Shown: piece by piece, positions 52,451 through 64,000 of the stretch
Numbering within the stretch: the stretch's first letter is position 1
How the letters are laid out: each line of letters begins with the position of its first letter
NCBI RefSeq assembly: GCF_040939455.1
Contig: NC_134115.1
Coordinates: 25,756,727-25,820,726 of the forward strand
DNA: 64,000 nucleotides
DNA from: Microcebus murinus
Lineage: Eukaryota > Chordata > Mammalia > Primates > Cheirogaleidae
Direction: 5' to 3'
Notes under the pieces: model-generated
What the model was told of the DNA's origin: nothing
Database searches by the model: none
What the model saw: the letters and a program-made list of their open reading frames with translations, nothing else
Made by a program: the position numbers and the translations under genes

Positions 52451-55400
52451 AACCTTCTCGGAATAGAGCTGATTGGCAGGACTTGGGGTCAATGTAGGCA
52501 GAGGATTATCTAATAATTGTATTTTCCACATCGATTAATGCTTGAAGGCGAAACCATTTTCAGACTTTTGGATTGCACCCTTTATGGTTAATCTTCTCTG
52601 AAACTCAGCAGGCTGCCTCCTAGAAATGGAGAAGAGTTACTAGGTGGCCAATTGTCAAATGCCCTGATACTTGACATGACCTCTGAGCTGGGAAGATTAG
52701 ATGAAAAACAGTTTTTAAAACATTCAACGCATTCTAAAATATTCCATAGAGCAATGTCAAAAATCATAAACTGAGTTCTCACGGCTGGGTTTTTAGATCC
52801 ATGCAGTGAAGAAAACACATCCCATTTAAGCATGAACTATGTGTTGCAGAGGTGATACAACAGGAGGGAGGGTGGCATCTAGTAGACACTATAAAATGTT
52901 CAACTGAAAATTGGTTAATTTGGGCTCTAATCCAGCCTCTGCCGCCTATCTCTGTGACCTTGCCCATGTTTTTGATTCCCTCTATACCCACGTTCATGAA
53001 TGTCCCGCTTTTTGGAGAAAAACACACTTACCCAGGACTCACACAGACCTCGACAAGGTCTGGCACAGGTTCCTTCAATTACTGCGTGGCTTTTAACAGG
53101 CCAGGATTTCCCAACAAAAACAAAGGGTCCAGCAATTTCTTCCCTGTTTGCTGGAGCAGTGGCAAGAATAAGCTGGGCTCATGGATGTGTCTTAAAGAGA
53201 TTATTTCACAGTCAATTCTACTGTGACACTTGTTTTGAAACCGAGAATTTGTTCTAACATGACTGATCCATTACGGAACAATTTGAGCATAACAGAAATA
53301 TGGGGCTTGCAAACATGTGATTTTATCTGCAAGAAATGCTAGATGAATGCAGGAAACTGCACCCAGCTAAACCAAGCAGTGCAAGAAAACACACAAGGCA
53401 CACACCTCGTCCACTAGCTACCTCACTTCCTCAAAGGGATTAGAAAAGCCACAGCTGTTCACAGCTGGTATTACAATGACCCTCCTTCCATACACCACAA
53501 AAACTCACAAGCTGCAACCCTTTTGAAGGCTACTTCCACAAGCAACTTCAGGTCTTTTCCCAAAGTAAACTGCTTTGTGTATTATAATATTTATATATTG
53601 CTTAATCATTAACAGGTGTAAAACATTGCTTCCAGTTTTATTAAATTTCTCTCTTTTGTGTAATGTGTCACTAATGATGTTTCTGAGTATTGTGCCCCAT
53701 CCCCATTTTTTTCTATAAATCCTGTGTTTTTTATTGCCCAATATAGAATTCTATCTCCATGGCATTAGTATGGTTTTTGTCAGTAATTATAAATATAATT
53801 TTCCTTTGAATAATATAAATATGTTTTTATTTTTGTCTATTCAATTGCTAATAGTTTTTCCTGACACTATATATAGTTTCATATGTCTCTTTCGATAACT
53901 ATCCCATCCCACCCTCAACACATATATTCTAACTCTGGTGTTTAGACAAAAGTCCAGACTCCACTGTATATTAAATAATCTCCAGTATGAATTTCTTCTC
54001 ATCCTTAATGCCCTACCCCCTCTTTCATTCTGAGAAATAGTTGGCCCAAGTTTCCTATCAAACGTACTCCCTGTTCTCCTCTGCCCCCAGCCAGAATGAC
54101 CACTAGACTCAACTCATTGGAATTGGAATTAGTTTTAAAACAAAGCCAGGGACCATGGAGTGGGGCGAGAATAATTATTTGGCAAGAAGAGATTCTTGAT
54201 CCCCCAAATATGACACCTGTAGGATGTAAGAAAGTACTCTTGCAGCTGGCAGACCTAGAGGAAGGGACGTTGGGCTCAAAGACATTAGTGACTCAGTGAC
54301 AGGACGTACCTTAATACTCTTTTCAGGGCTGACATTTGCAATGATTTCAGGGTAGAAGAAAACCAGTATCACCAAATTCCATGATAACATATTTCTTAAC
54401 CAATTACAAACAAGGTACAAAAAGAAAATATCCAATGTGGAGATAAACATTGATCAATAAATAATACGCTGAAGTACCCATGACACATACCAGAATGTAA
54501 GAAAATTAAGAACAGAGTTTTTAGAAAACTAAGAAGCAAAAAAAACCCTCTTTCTATTTTTTCTATAGTTAATCCACTTTCCTACTCAGTTGTATTTATC
54601 TGGATAATGTAAAGGGATTTTTCTACATGGCTAAAATGAAATAGGCTTTTGTGAATAAACTTGGAATATCTTTTGGCCTCAAACCATTCAAATATCTGAC
54701 CGAAAAAAACGTGTGTCAGCCCCTTGAATTGCGTTCAACAAAAAAGCTGCCTGCCAAGAATGTAATCCAGTCTCCAGGCCTCAGAGCTCAAGCAAACCCT
54801 GTACAATATGCACAGCTCTCTGAGCTGTAACCCCAGACCTGGGGATAAATAATTGAGTGAGGTCTATTTAATGACAATAATACCTGGCCTCATCATTCAT
54901 TTATGAACCTCTCGTGTTGGTAATTAGAATAATAAGGTTTCGTGGGCTTTCAAGAATGCTTTCACAGTTAGTTGAAGGCACACACTTTGCCCTAACTTAC
55001 AAAATAGATAATTTACCCATAACACATGATACAACTCTGATCACACAGAGGAGTTAGGACATGCTATGCTGCCTTTGACACGTTCTCATCCCAGGAAACA
55101 CGTTCTCCTTTTCAGTTGGGTTAAGTTGACTTTTTCTTTCCTCTTGTTTTTGATGGTATTATTGAGCAACCAATTTCTTGCTCAAGTAAATGAAAGAGAC
55201 ATTTCAAAACTGGTGTGTAGGCCAACTGTAATCAAAACTTGTACTCATGAGCACTTCCCAGTAAAGGGATTAGAAGAATGAGAAGTGTTTTCATAACAAG
55301 CATTGCCATTTAAAAAAAAAATGAATCAATTGTCCAGAGAACTTTGACTTTTCCTGAAATGTTACTGTAATTGAAAGAGAATTGCAGAGGTAAGAAGCTA

Positions 55401-55564
55401 CTTGAATGTACAGAGATTGAAAATAAGGGCTGTAGACCTCCTAGATAATCTAACTCCATAATTAGGCTGGTGGAATTATTTTAAATCATCCTAATACTGG
55501 AAGTGGTGACTCCACCCACATGTTTTTTAAGGGGGATGCTGATATCAGGAGCTGGAATGGTTAA

Positions 55565-55700
55565 GATGCTCAGTTACTTCATCTATAAAATGGAGACAAT
55601 AATAGCTACTCTGTAGGCTTATCATATACATTATAGGAAATTATGTAATATGTTTAGCTTAGTCCATAGCAAACTACAAGAGCATTATAAATAATAACTA
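55565..55700 (+). repeat. MIR fragment
   Basis: TTACTTCATCTATAAAATGG, ATAATAGCTACTCTGTAGGC, then a decayed tail next to the Tigger element. Confidence 0.65.
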
Positions 55701-55705
55701 TTATA

Positions 55706-56433
55706 GCAGTCCCGCCTTATCAACAGTTTTGCTTTCCATGGTTTCAGATATCCATGGTCAACCACAGTGCAAAAATATTAAATGAAAAATTCCAGAAGTA
55801 AATAATTCATAAGTCTTAAATTGTGCGCTGTTCTGAGTAGTGTGACGAAATCCTGCACCATCTCACTCTGTCCCACCTGAGACATGAATCATCCCCAGCA
55901 CAGACAGCCACGCTGTCTATGCTCCACACTCGCTAGTCACTTAGTGGCTGTCTCATTTATCAGATCGACTGTTGTGGCATCATAGTGCTTGTGTTCAAGT
56001 AAAACCCTTATTTTACTTAATAAATGACTCCAAAGCACAAAAGTAGTGATGCTGGCAATTTGGATATGCCAAGGAGAAGCAATAAAGGGCTTCCTTCAAA
56101 TAAAAGGAGAAATTCTTGACCTAATAAGGAAAGAAAAAAACTGTAGACCGAGGTTGCTAAGATCTATGGTAAGAATGGATCTTCTATTCCTGACATTGTG
56201 AGGAAGGAATAAGAAATTTGTGCTAGTTTTGCTGTTACACCCAAAACTGCAAAAGTTATGGCCGTAGTGTGTGACAAGTGCTTTGTTAAGATGGAAAATG
56301 CATTAAATTTGTGAGTGGAAGACATGAAGAGAAATGTGTCCCAGTTGACAGCAATCAGGATGGTACTATCTGCGGTTTCAGGCATCTACTGGAGATCTTG
56401 GAACGTATCCCAGTGGATAAGGGGGGACTACTA
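55706..56433 (+). mobile_element. Tigger (pogo-class) element, about 730 bp
   Basis: The left end GCAGTCCCGCCTTATCAACA and right end GATAAGGGGGGACTACTA are the terminal repeats, with TA at the borders. The interior from about 56047 to 56350 resembles the N-terminal coding part of a pogo-type transposase (DNA-binding domain) but is full of stops and frameshifts. It is the same element as 7431-8875 without the later insertions. Confidence 0.8.
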
Positions 56434-56770
56434 CATTAACAGCAATAGTACTAAGAGGGCTGGCTTCAAGTTTTGTACTGAGTCTCCAAATTACAAAGCT
56501 GAGAAAGGACTAGATACTTCCAGGCAAAACTCCAGCTCATTTTCTCTCAGAGTGTCACCTCAATAAGAGTGGGAATTATTCCTGTTACTAAGTGGGCAGG
56601 GGAGGATTCAACCCTGAGTTAGGACAGGGCCCTGGTGTTGGGCTATAGAAGCCCCAGTTAGGACACAGACTGGGAGGAAGCAGCCAGGAATTCTAACCTG
56701 AGTCCTGTGTTGCTTTAGAGAGCTCAGACCCATGGACAGCTGCAGAGTCTGAGATAAGAGACAAAAGAAG

Positions 56771-56859
56771 ATCTCTCTCTCTCTCTGCCTCTCTCTCTCT
56801 CTTTCACTCTTTCTCTCTCTCTCCCCCCCCTCTCTCTCACACACACACACACACACACC
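56771..56859. repeat. Compound (CT)n-C8-(CA)n microsatellite
   Basis: CT runs broken by GC and TTTCA, a C8 run, another CT run, then about nine CA units. The Arg/Glu-repeat open frame on the other strand is an artefact of this. Confidence 0.95.
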
Positions 56860-57004
56860 AGAGAATAATATGAGGATACGTTTCTCCAATTGTGTTTTCC
56901 CTCAAAACTCTGCACACATTCTATGTCTCACTAAATTGTAAAATGTTGTATTTACACTACATTCTATGAAATTCTTGGATCCCTATCTCACAACATAATT
57001 AATT

Positions 57005-57125
57005 GGGACATGGTTTGAATCCTGTCTCTGTTACACACTAGCTATGTGATCTTGGGAGAATTACTAGATGTCTTTAATCCCAAGTGTCCTCACCTATAAA
57101 ATGGGGTAGCAGGTGTAACAGCAGT
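57005..57125 (+). repeat. MIR
   Basis: GTTTGAATCCTGTCTCTGTT, CTAGCTATGTGATCTTGGGA, CACCTATAAAATGGGGTAGC. Confidence 0.8.
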
Positions 57126-57127
57126 GA

Positions 57128-57305
57128 CAGCTAACATACACTGCATGTTTGCCATATGCCAGGCGCTATTTCTGTCCCACTTAAACCCCCGCCAAATCCT
57201 GCAAGGTGGCAACTATTGTTATCCCCACCTCAGAAACAAGGAAACTGAGGATTAGATAAGTAAAATAAGTATCCAAGGTCACCCAATGAGTAAGTGGAAA
57301 GCTCT
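57128..57305 (-). repeat. MIR
   Basis: AGCTAACATACACTGCATGT, CATATGCCAGGCGCTATTTC, CCACCTCAGAAACAAGGAAA, then CAAGGTCACCCAATGAGTAA. It lies head-on to the MIR just before it. Confidence 0.8.
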
Positions 57306-58229
57306 ACCGTTTTGAGCTCAGTGTCCTCAGTTTCCCGAGAATAACACCATTGTTTATCTCGGGGCATTGGGATAAAAACATACAAACGTTGAAATAACAT
57401 GAGCAAAGCAGTACCTGGCACACCATCGGTAAAGGCTTTGCCCACTATTACCCAAAGGCATTTATTATTTTTCTTAGGAAATGTTGATGATATCATGTCA
57501 GATAAAACTTCAGAATACAGAACAACTTGTACCCTCTCCTTATAACTATGTAAAGGTAGGATGCATGGATGGCCAAAGATGAGGCAATTATGCAAATGTT
57601 AGTTCCTCTATTTTCCAAACTCATTATAATATTGTCATTCAGTTTTGTTCTCGGTAATAAAAATATAAGTTTTTGTTTAGTTAAAGACACCGTGCCATAT
57701 GTAGAAAGAGGAAAAAAAAAAGAATGTGGTTCTATGCCTGTCTGTGGAATGGAATTTACAATTCCATTAGAAAGTCAAGATGCAGATAAATATTTAGGGC
57801 ACCACCTAGTTACTGACAAATGAGTAGTAGTAAAAGTAAATGCTACAAGATTGAGATGAGAGAGATGAGGTGGTTTGAAGGAACCCTGAACAAAGGGAGA
57901 TTCAGCTATGTGGCCAAGGAACTCCGTGCCAGGGAATGATGTGAGCAAAAGTGAAGAGACATAAATGTCCCTGGGGTCTTCAGGTGGGCAATGAAGCTGA
58001 CAGTTTAAATGCTTTACAGAAGTAACTGGCATGCCCTAATGTCAGGTTGAGCAGTGCAGGATTCATTTTCATGTCAATAAAGAGAGTATTTTTGAGCAGG
58101 AAACTAATATGTGCAATACAGTACTATAAAAAAACTAAATGCCATAGAATTAAACAATGACATACAAGATGAATTAGAGGAAAACGAAATAAGGGGCTGG
58201 CTACAACTTGACTTCTAATGCATCCATGC

Positions 58230-58590
58230 CTTTATGCATGCTGTTTCCTTTCTCTGGAATGTCCTTCCCCTTCGCCTCCACCTGTTTTCTTCCTGTTCTT
58301 AATTTCCAGTTCAAGAGTCAGGCCAAAATTACAGCTCCTCCACAAAACCTTTCCTGATTCTTTCTTTCCAACACTCCCTTCCACTCCCAGGTCACGGTGA
58401 CTTAACCTCCGCCTTTTCTGTAGTAGTTTTCCCAATGTATTGTTTTTTGGTTCATTTTAACCATTGCACTGGGATTTCCTGAGGGCAAGGTTTATGTCTT
58501 TAGTTCTGATTTCCCATATTTTTCTGCTTAATATAGCTCCCGGTGCAGGAGTGAATTTCAACAAATGCTAACCCAATAAATGAATACCAG
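58230..58590 (+). repeat. L2 3' region
   Basis: TTTCTCTGGAATGTCCTTCC, CAGCTCCTCCACAAAACCTT, CCTGAGGGCAAGGTTTATGT and AATAAATGAATAC, the standard L2 3' order. The open frame at 58218-58400 falls inside it. Confidence 0.85.
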
Positions 58591-58724
58591 TAAGAAAACC
58601 AGATGATAGCTGGGTCATGGTTCCTAAATTACCTACACCTCAGAATCACTGTGAGAACTTTGAAAGTTCCAAAGCCCAACTCTTCTCGCCCCCAGATCGC
58701 TCAAGTCACAATTAACTAGGGGCG

Positions 58725-61700
58725 GAACATGGCGTCAATATTTTTAAGCTCCACATATGAATCCAATATGCAAGAAGTGTGGGCAAAATTTGGAACTGTC
58801 AAGGCTCAGATCACAATCCCCCAAAGTACAGTGCTTTGGCATGCTGAGTACTTGGAACTAAAGGACATGGAAAGACCTCAGAAGTATCCTCCGAGCCAAG
58901 GTCTGTCTGACCTCCTGCCTTCCTGCCTCTCACTCCTCATTCTCCCCTAAAGCAACTCATAGAAACCAGAATTCCTCTTCCCTAGATAGGTCATAGAAAC
59001 TAAAATCCTTTTTCTCCAAGCCAGCCATAAAAACTAGAATTGTTACTCTAACCTTCCCGCACCCTTCTGCCTAGGAGCTGGCCATAAAGAAATTCCCCAA
59101 CCTGGCCTTGTCCAAAAGCAGGTCGGAAGACCCTCTTTCGAGAGAGGTCCTGCTCCATACATGAGAGAAAGAAAAACTGCACAGAGAAGCCAAGAAGAAT
59201 TTGGACAGACGGGCCTTGCTGGGTGATCCCACTTAGTCTGTTACTGTTAGATCACTCCCTTCTTGTCCAATCACACTTCTGCACAGTTTTCCACTCTTCT
59301 TTGAATCTAAGCATAAAAATGGACAGTGTTAATGGAAAAAAAAACAAAACTACAAACTCTGTAAAATAATTTAAAGAGATTTATTCTGAGCCAAATATTT
59401 GTGACCATGGCCGGGGGAATACAGCCTCAAGAGGTCTTGAGAAAACATTCCTAAGATGTCAGAGTTACAATTTGGTTTTATACATTCATGGAGACAGAAA
59501 TTACAGGTAAAATCATAAATCCATACATGGAAGGTATACATTGGTTTTGTCTGAAAAGGTGGGACATCTTGAAGCAGGGGTGAGGGGTGTTGCCTTATAA
59601 GTCATAGGCGGGTTTTAGGGATTCTTTAGTTGGCAATTGGTGAAAAAAGGTAAGCTTTGTCTAACGACATGGAGTCAGTAGAAAGGAATGCTTGATTTAA
59701 GATGGGGGGGGGTCTTCTATCTGTCATGTGATGTTATGCCAGAATGAGGTTGGAAAGTAAATAACATTATACCAGGTTAATAAAAACCTGTTTAATGGGA
59801 TTTTATCATTTGTAGGCATGACTCATCAGGCCTCTCAGAAGGAATTTGGGCAAGAGGAAAAAAAAAGGTCAGAATTCAGTTCTCAAATAGCTTTTCCTTG
59901 GATCTTTAGGTCTTCATTTTGCAAGCTCTCATGTCACATAAAACTTTGATTAAATATGTTATGTTTTTCTCTGTTAACCTGTCTTTTGTTATAGAAGTGT
60001 CAGCTATGACCTTTATGATAGGAAGAAAAGGTATCATATCTTCCCACTCTCCAGCACTAAATCAAATTTTATTTGCTGGAACTACTAAATATAAGAGGTC
60101 TTTATGCTGGTCAAGTAATTATTAGAGAGCTAGGCTAAAAAAAACTACTATAACATATATAATTGTATTTCTGTTTTCTTGGATTTTCAGTACTCTGCAT
60201 ATTAACATATTGAGGCTTGATACTTGACTTTGGTGAATAACTTCATTTTTCATGTCCACAGCTCACTCTTTATCTAATTTCCCTAAAGGGTAACTGCTGA
60301 CTGACCATCTGAAAACAAACAACAAATAAATAACAAGCAAAAAAATTATGCATTTATATAACCTCTTAGCTTTCATGTCTGGTTTATTTTAGTGTAGCTC
60401 CTTTTAGATAATACAACTTCACATATAAAATGTATATAGAGAGTTTTTTAGATTACCAAAACCTCTAAATTTTTATCAGCAACAAATATTAGAGTGATCT
60501 GTGTACAAAGAGTTCTTAAGGGATTTTTTTTCTGTGACTCCTATGATACTCATGGAGCTATGTTAAAGCCAGATGCTAGCGTTGGTGGAATAACTAAAGC
60601 AAAGCTTAGGCAGGTCAAATTTGTATTAAATTCTAAGTTACTACACAGAGAAATTCTTCGTATTTAGGATCACTTCTTTCTTCCCTGGGGCTCTAAAACA
60701 ATGCTAATTGTCATCACTGGCTTAAATGTCAAATAAAGATTCAAACACATTTTGGTTATACTCTGTAGGTCAGTCCAGCGTTTCAGGTTATTTTTAGATG
60801 AATTAAAGGAGAAACAACATGGCTGGGCTTGTTTGGTTTCACAAAATTTTTTAAATTAAAATAAGAAAATACTAGACTCTCTACCTACTATTTGAGTCTT
60901 TTTCTAGCTCTGCTCTATATCTAGTTGCTTTAAGATTCAATTTATAGTTTTAAAAAAAATCCTTTCTATTACATCATAGTAGCAGGGGAGAGGGGAGAGA
61001 AGACCATATGGATTTTCCCAGGAGCTAAAGCTTGTGCTGATTTTTAAATATTGGTCACAGCACAACTAGCTTTCCTCCATAGAAGAAAACCAAAATATCT
61101 GAAGACTCTACTATTGTTAGCAGAGAAAATTAAGAGGTAGTAGAATATGACCCTGTATAAAATGCCCAATAAGGATTGTGTGCCATATTATTCCAAAAAT
61201 GAGCCAAAAATATAACACAATGACTATTTTAAGCTAAAGGCAATCAAGAAGTAGATACAAGAACAGCTTTCTGCCCACCCCCTATTTGCCTAAAAGCAAT
61301 AAATTTGTAAAGGTGACCTACCTCCCCTCTCACCAGGAAAGACAAAAATTAATCACTGGAGACAAGGCTAGACGTCAACATCAGTCCAGAGAGGACACCA
61401 GAGGAATCTACATAACAAATCTTACTAATTAGTCTATAACTTTTATTAGTTCCCCCATATATTTGCCTTCCCACAATTTGCCACCCTAGAAACTCAAAAG
61501 TCCTTTTTCTTTGTCTTGTAATTTCTCTAAAAATATATTGTTCTTTTGTTAAGATGCTATGTAAGCCCAAGTTCTCGCCATGTCTTAAGGTTACTCAACA
61601 ATGAGTGGTCCCATGTTTAGCAAAATACTCGTGGTAATAAACTTGTGTTTGTTTTTCACTTGATAATCTGCTTTTGTCAGTCTAACTTACAGGGCTCTGG

Positions 61701-61751
61701 CGAACAAACCTAAAATGAGTGGAGGGGAAAAGAATATTTTCCCTCCCCTAC
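58725..61751 (+). mobile_element. ERV-like composite, probably LTR pieces of class I
   Basis: Parts look like primate ERV1 LTR sequence. About 59150-59330 has TCTGTTACTGTTAGATCACT and a GAATCTAAGCATAAAAATGG piece. About 61500-61751 has GTTAAGATGCTATGTAAGCC, AATAAACTTGTGTTTG (polyadenylation signal near 61635), then a terminal part ending CTCCCCTACA. Between them, 59340-60300 resembles ERV sequence too, with TTATTCTGAGCCAAATATTT. I see no coding remnant. Whether this is one interrupted LTR or several is not resolved. Confidence 0.4.
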
Positions 61752-62319
61752 ACCATGTACAACCAAATTACTGTAATGAATTCTTTTTTAGTGTGAAGTA
61801 ATTTATAATGGTAAATTTATAAATTTCTCTTTGGATATTCTTATTAAGCTCTATAACAATGGTTTTTGTGCTTTATTTATTTTTTTATCTTTTGTTTTAG
61901 TGACTCAATTGAGCATGCAATTAGCAACACTGATATAGGGATAGTATTATAACAGCTACAGATTCTGGGCCATATCCCCAAGGCATCCAGGTACAGCCTA
62001 GCCAAGTGTCACTGCTCCGGTATTTGAGCAGAAATAAGATTTGGGGAGAATGTGACCTTAGAGCCACAAATAAACCTTAAAATCAGAAACCTAAGAATAA
62101 GAAGGAAAGCTCAATCTAACATCTTACCTTAACTACTCTCATCACCAAAGACTTGCAAAACGGTAGCATTTTCTCTCCCCCATTTTACTGTGGGAAAATT
62201 ATTCTCAGAAGTAGAAATGGCACTGAAAATGTAGATTTCTATACACAGCTATAAGGTGGACACATCCAAAATTCTGATCAATAAACAAATTTATTTTATT
62301 TCTATCATTCTTTCATTTA

Positions 62320-62600
62320 TTAATTTTTTTCCAAAATATTTACTGAGTGTGTTTTATGTTTCTAGCAATGTATTAAGTGTTTGAAGGAAATCAAAGAAAT
62401 ATGTAGATTCCTTTCTGAAACCTAAACTCTACTAAGAAAAATGAGATATGGGCACATAAATTAGTTATATCACAATGCAAGATAGCCTTGAAGTGAAAAG
62501 AAAGAGGACAACGGGAGGCTTGAGAGTTAGTGAAGATACTATAGATAAGGGTTCAACAGGATGCTAAAGGGCTGGTAGACTTAAGGTATGCAGAGAAAGT
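62320..62600 (+). repeat. Old mammalian interspersed repeat, unclassified
   Basis: Starts TTTACTGAGTGTGTTTTATG with a decayed body, resembling the elements at 42140 and 48810. Confidence 0.4.
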
Positions 62601-62659
62601 CATTCCATGGCATTGGATGCAGGAATTTCTCCAACAAAGGTGATATTTCCACCACGAAT

Positions 62660-62684
62660 CACACACACACACACACACACACAA
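62660..62684. repeat. (CA)n microsatellite
   Basis: About 12 CA units. Confidence 0.95.
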
Positions 62685-64000
62685 TGTCATATTCTTAGAT
62701 ATATTAACATTCTGCTCTTCACAAGACCATTTAGGTGGCTTGGTAGACAGACTGTGCTAATTTTGCTTGGCTCATGTGCATTCTAGTCGAACACGTTCTA
62801 ATGAATTCTGAATACTGTGAAACAGAGAAATTCACAGGGCTCTGCCTCAGAGCGAAGCAGCATTCTGCTTTGAAAGTTTAGGTAAAACGTTTTTGCACAA
62901 TACCTGTGTGTTCATATTTATACTCTTTAAATATTTCTAAGCATTATAAATTTTGTTTTTCAAAATGTGTGTTGATACTTAAAAGTGCTAAATCTAAATA
63001 GTTCCTACAGAAAGCCTCAGTTTTCTGTTAGAACTGTGATCTATGAGTGAGCAAGAAATTTAAAATGATGGTTTAAAATGATGGCAGTTCAGTCTGCTCT
63101 GCAAATTATAAGGACTACTGGTAAATTTGCTTGTTTGCCACAGTGTCCTAAGCACTTGGGGAACACAGGTGAGGTCATTCACAGAGCACACTATGTTCTC
63201 TATCTGAACTGCCTGTTCTGCCGAATTGACTAGAGTGTTAATATTTCACAGTGTCCTTCCATAGCCACCCTTCTAACCTTCCCTGTGACCAAGCGCCAAT
63301 CAAGAAATACAATAACAGGGTATGCATAAAATATAAAAATTAATTCATCCAAAGAATCACCTATCTTCATGTATATATGAGTGGCTTTGTGTGTATATAC
63401 GTTATATTAATATATACATATACACATGTATATATGTAAACTCATGCATATACATTGCAAAAACACCATCAACACAACTATTTGAAGGAAGTGATTCATA
63501 TCATTTAAAACTTTCTAATTTTTATGACTGCAGAAGATAATCTTGGACACATTCTATTGGAAACATAAAACTATTCCCCTTTCTATTATGCAATTTGTTG
63601 TGATATCTTAATAGAAGTTTCTCCAAAAATTTAATATTTGCATTTTAACAAAGCTTAACTATTTTTATTTTACAGCATGTTTATTTAAGCCCACCAAAAA
63701 GTATCCCACTTGCCATTCCTTGGTCATATATATAAAGTCATCCTCAAAATGCCTTGACTGTTATCTTATTACAAACTTGATAAACAAAAAATTATCTTCA
63801 CAAGAACTGCCCTACCTGAAATCTGGATAATCCTTCCTCAAAACAGCAAGGACCCATTTCTCTAATTAATCTTATTTTGTGCTTATTAGATCCATGCTTG
63901 CTTTGCTTTTACTGTTAATGTATTAAGTTAAATATATTTAAGAGCATTCCTAGATAATTTTGTGATAATTAATGTGTTTCTCCTTTTAATTATCTTTCAA

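Noticed and set aside
52852..53226. 124-codon plus-strand frame in intron 8
   Set aside because: Overlaps other frames, has no recognisable domain, and lies antisense in an intron; probably chance.
56608..56915. Minus-strand frames rich in Arg-Glu repeats
   Set aside because: They are translations of the CT/CA microsatellite at 56771-56859.
57230..57595. 121-codon minus-strand frame
   Set aside because: Begins in a MIR and has no known domain or conserved-looking context.

Overview
This window is vertebrate, and specifically primate, nuclear DNA: introns, spliced exons, Alu elements, L1, MIR and L2. The two full dimeric Alus have the middle linker typical of strepsirrhine primates (lemurs, lorises). 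Two L1 3' ends share a G-rich 3' UTR, and a piggyBac-like MITE flanked by TTAA is present. Together these suggest a lemur or close relative. The species call is an inference from repeat types.

There is one gene, TMC1, on the minus strand. TMC1 is the pore-forming subunit of the hair-cell mechanotransduction channel. Nine coding exons lie at 50832-50742, 50004-49923, 41610-41504, 38680-38582, 15883-15741, 5295-5151, 4520-4326, 1146-967 and 849-688. Their lengths (91, 82, 107, 99, 143, 145, 195, 180 and 162 nt) and phases match human exons 9-17 (c.363 to c.1566, codons 121-522), as recalled from the human gene. All are open, all have AG/GT borders, and the protein is almost identical to human. 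The exons cover the end of the cytosolic N-terminus, transmembrane segments 1 to 5 and the glycosylated TM5-TM6 loop. Exons 1-8 lie beyond position 64000 and exons 18 onward lie below position 1.

Everything else is intron. Intron 15 holds a hAT MITE and a TA-flanked MITE. Intron 13 holds a Tigger element broken by both a retrocopy and an Alu, a decayed mariner, a second Alu and a Charlie-like element. Intron 12 (22.7 kb) holds a piggyBac MITE, a solo LTR with a 5-bp target duplication, a decayed class I endogenous retrovirus with both LTRs (about 18.5-24.3 kb), two L1 fragments, MIR and L2. Intron 10 holds a lemur-type L1 end, MIRs, and a 126-bp-period tandem duplication. Intron 8 holds a MaLR LTR, another Tigger, L2, and ERV-like sequence near the right end.

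I found no prokaryotic features, no CRISPR array, no second protein-coding gene and no RNA gene. The most interesting material is the layered transposon history, the antisense provirus with an unexplained open frame near its 3' end, and the weak splice donor of exon 15.
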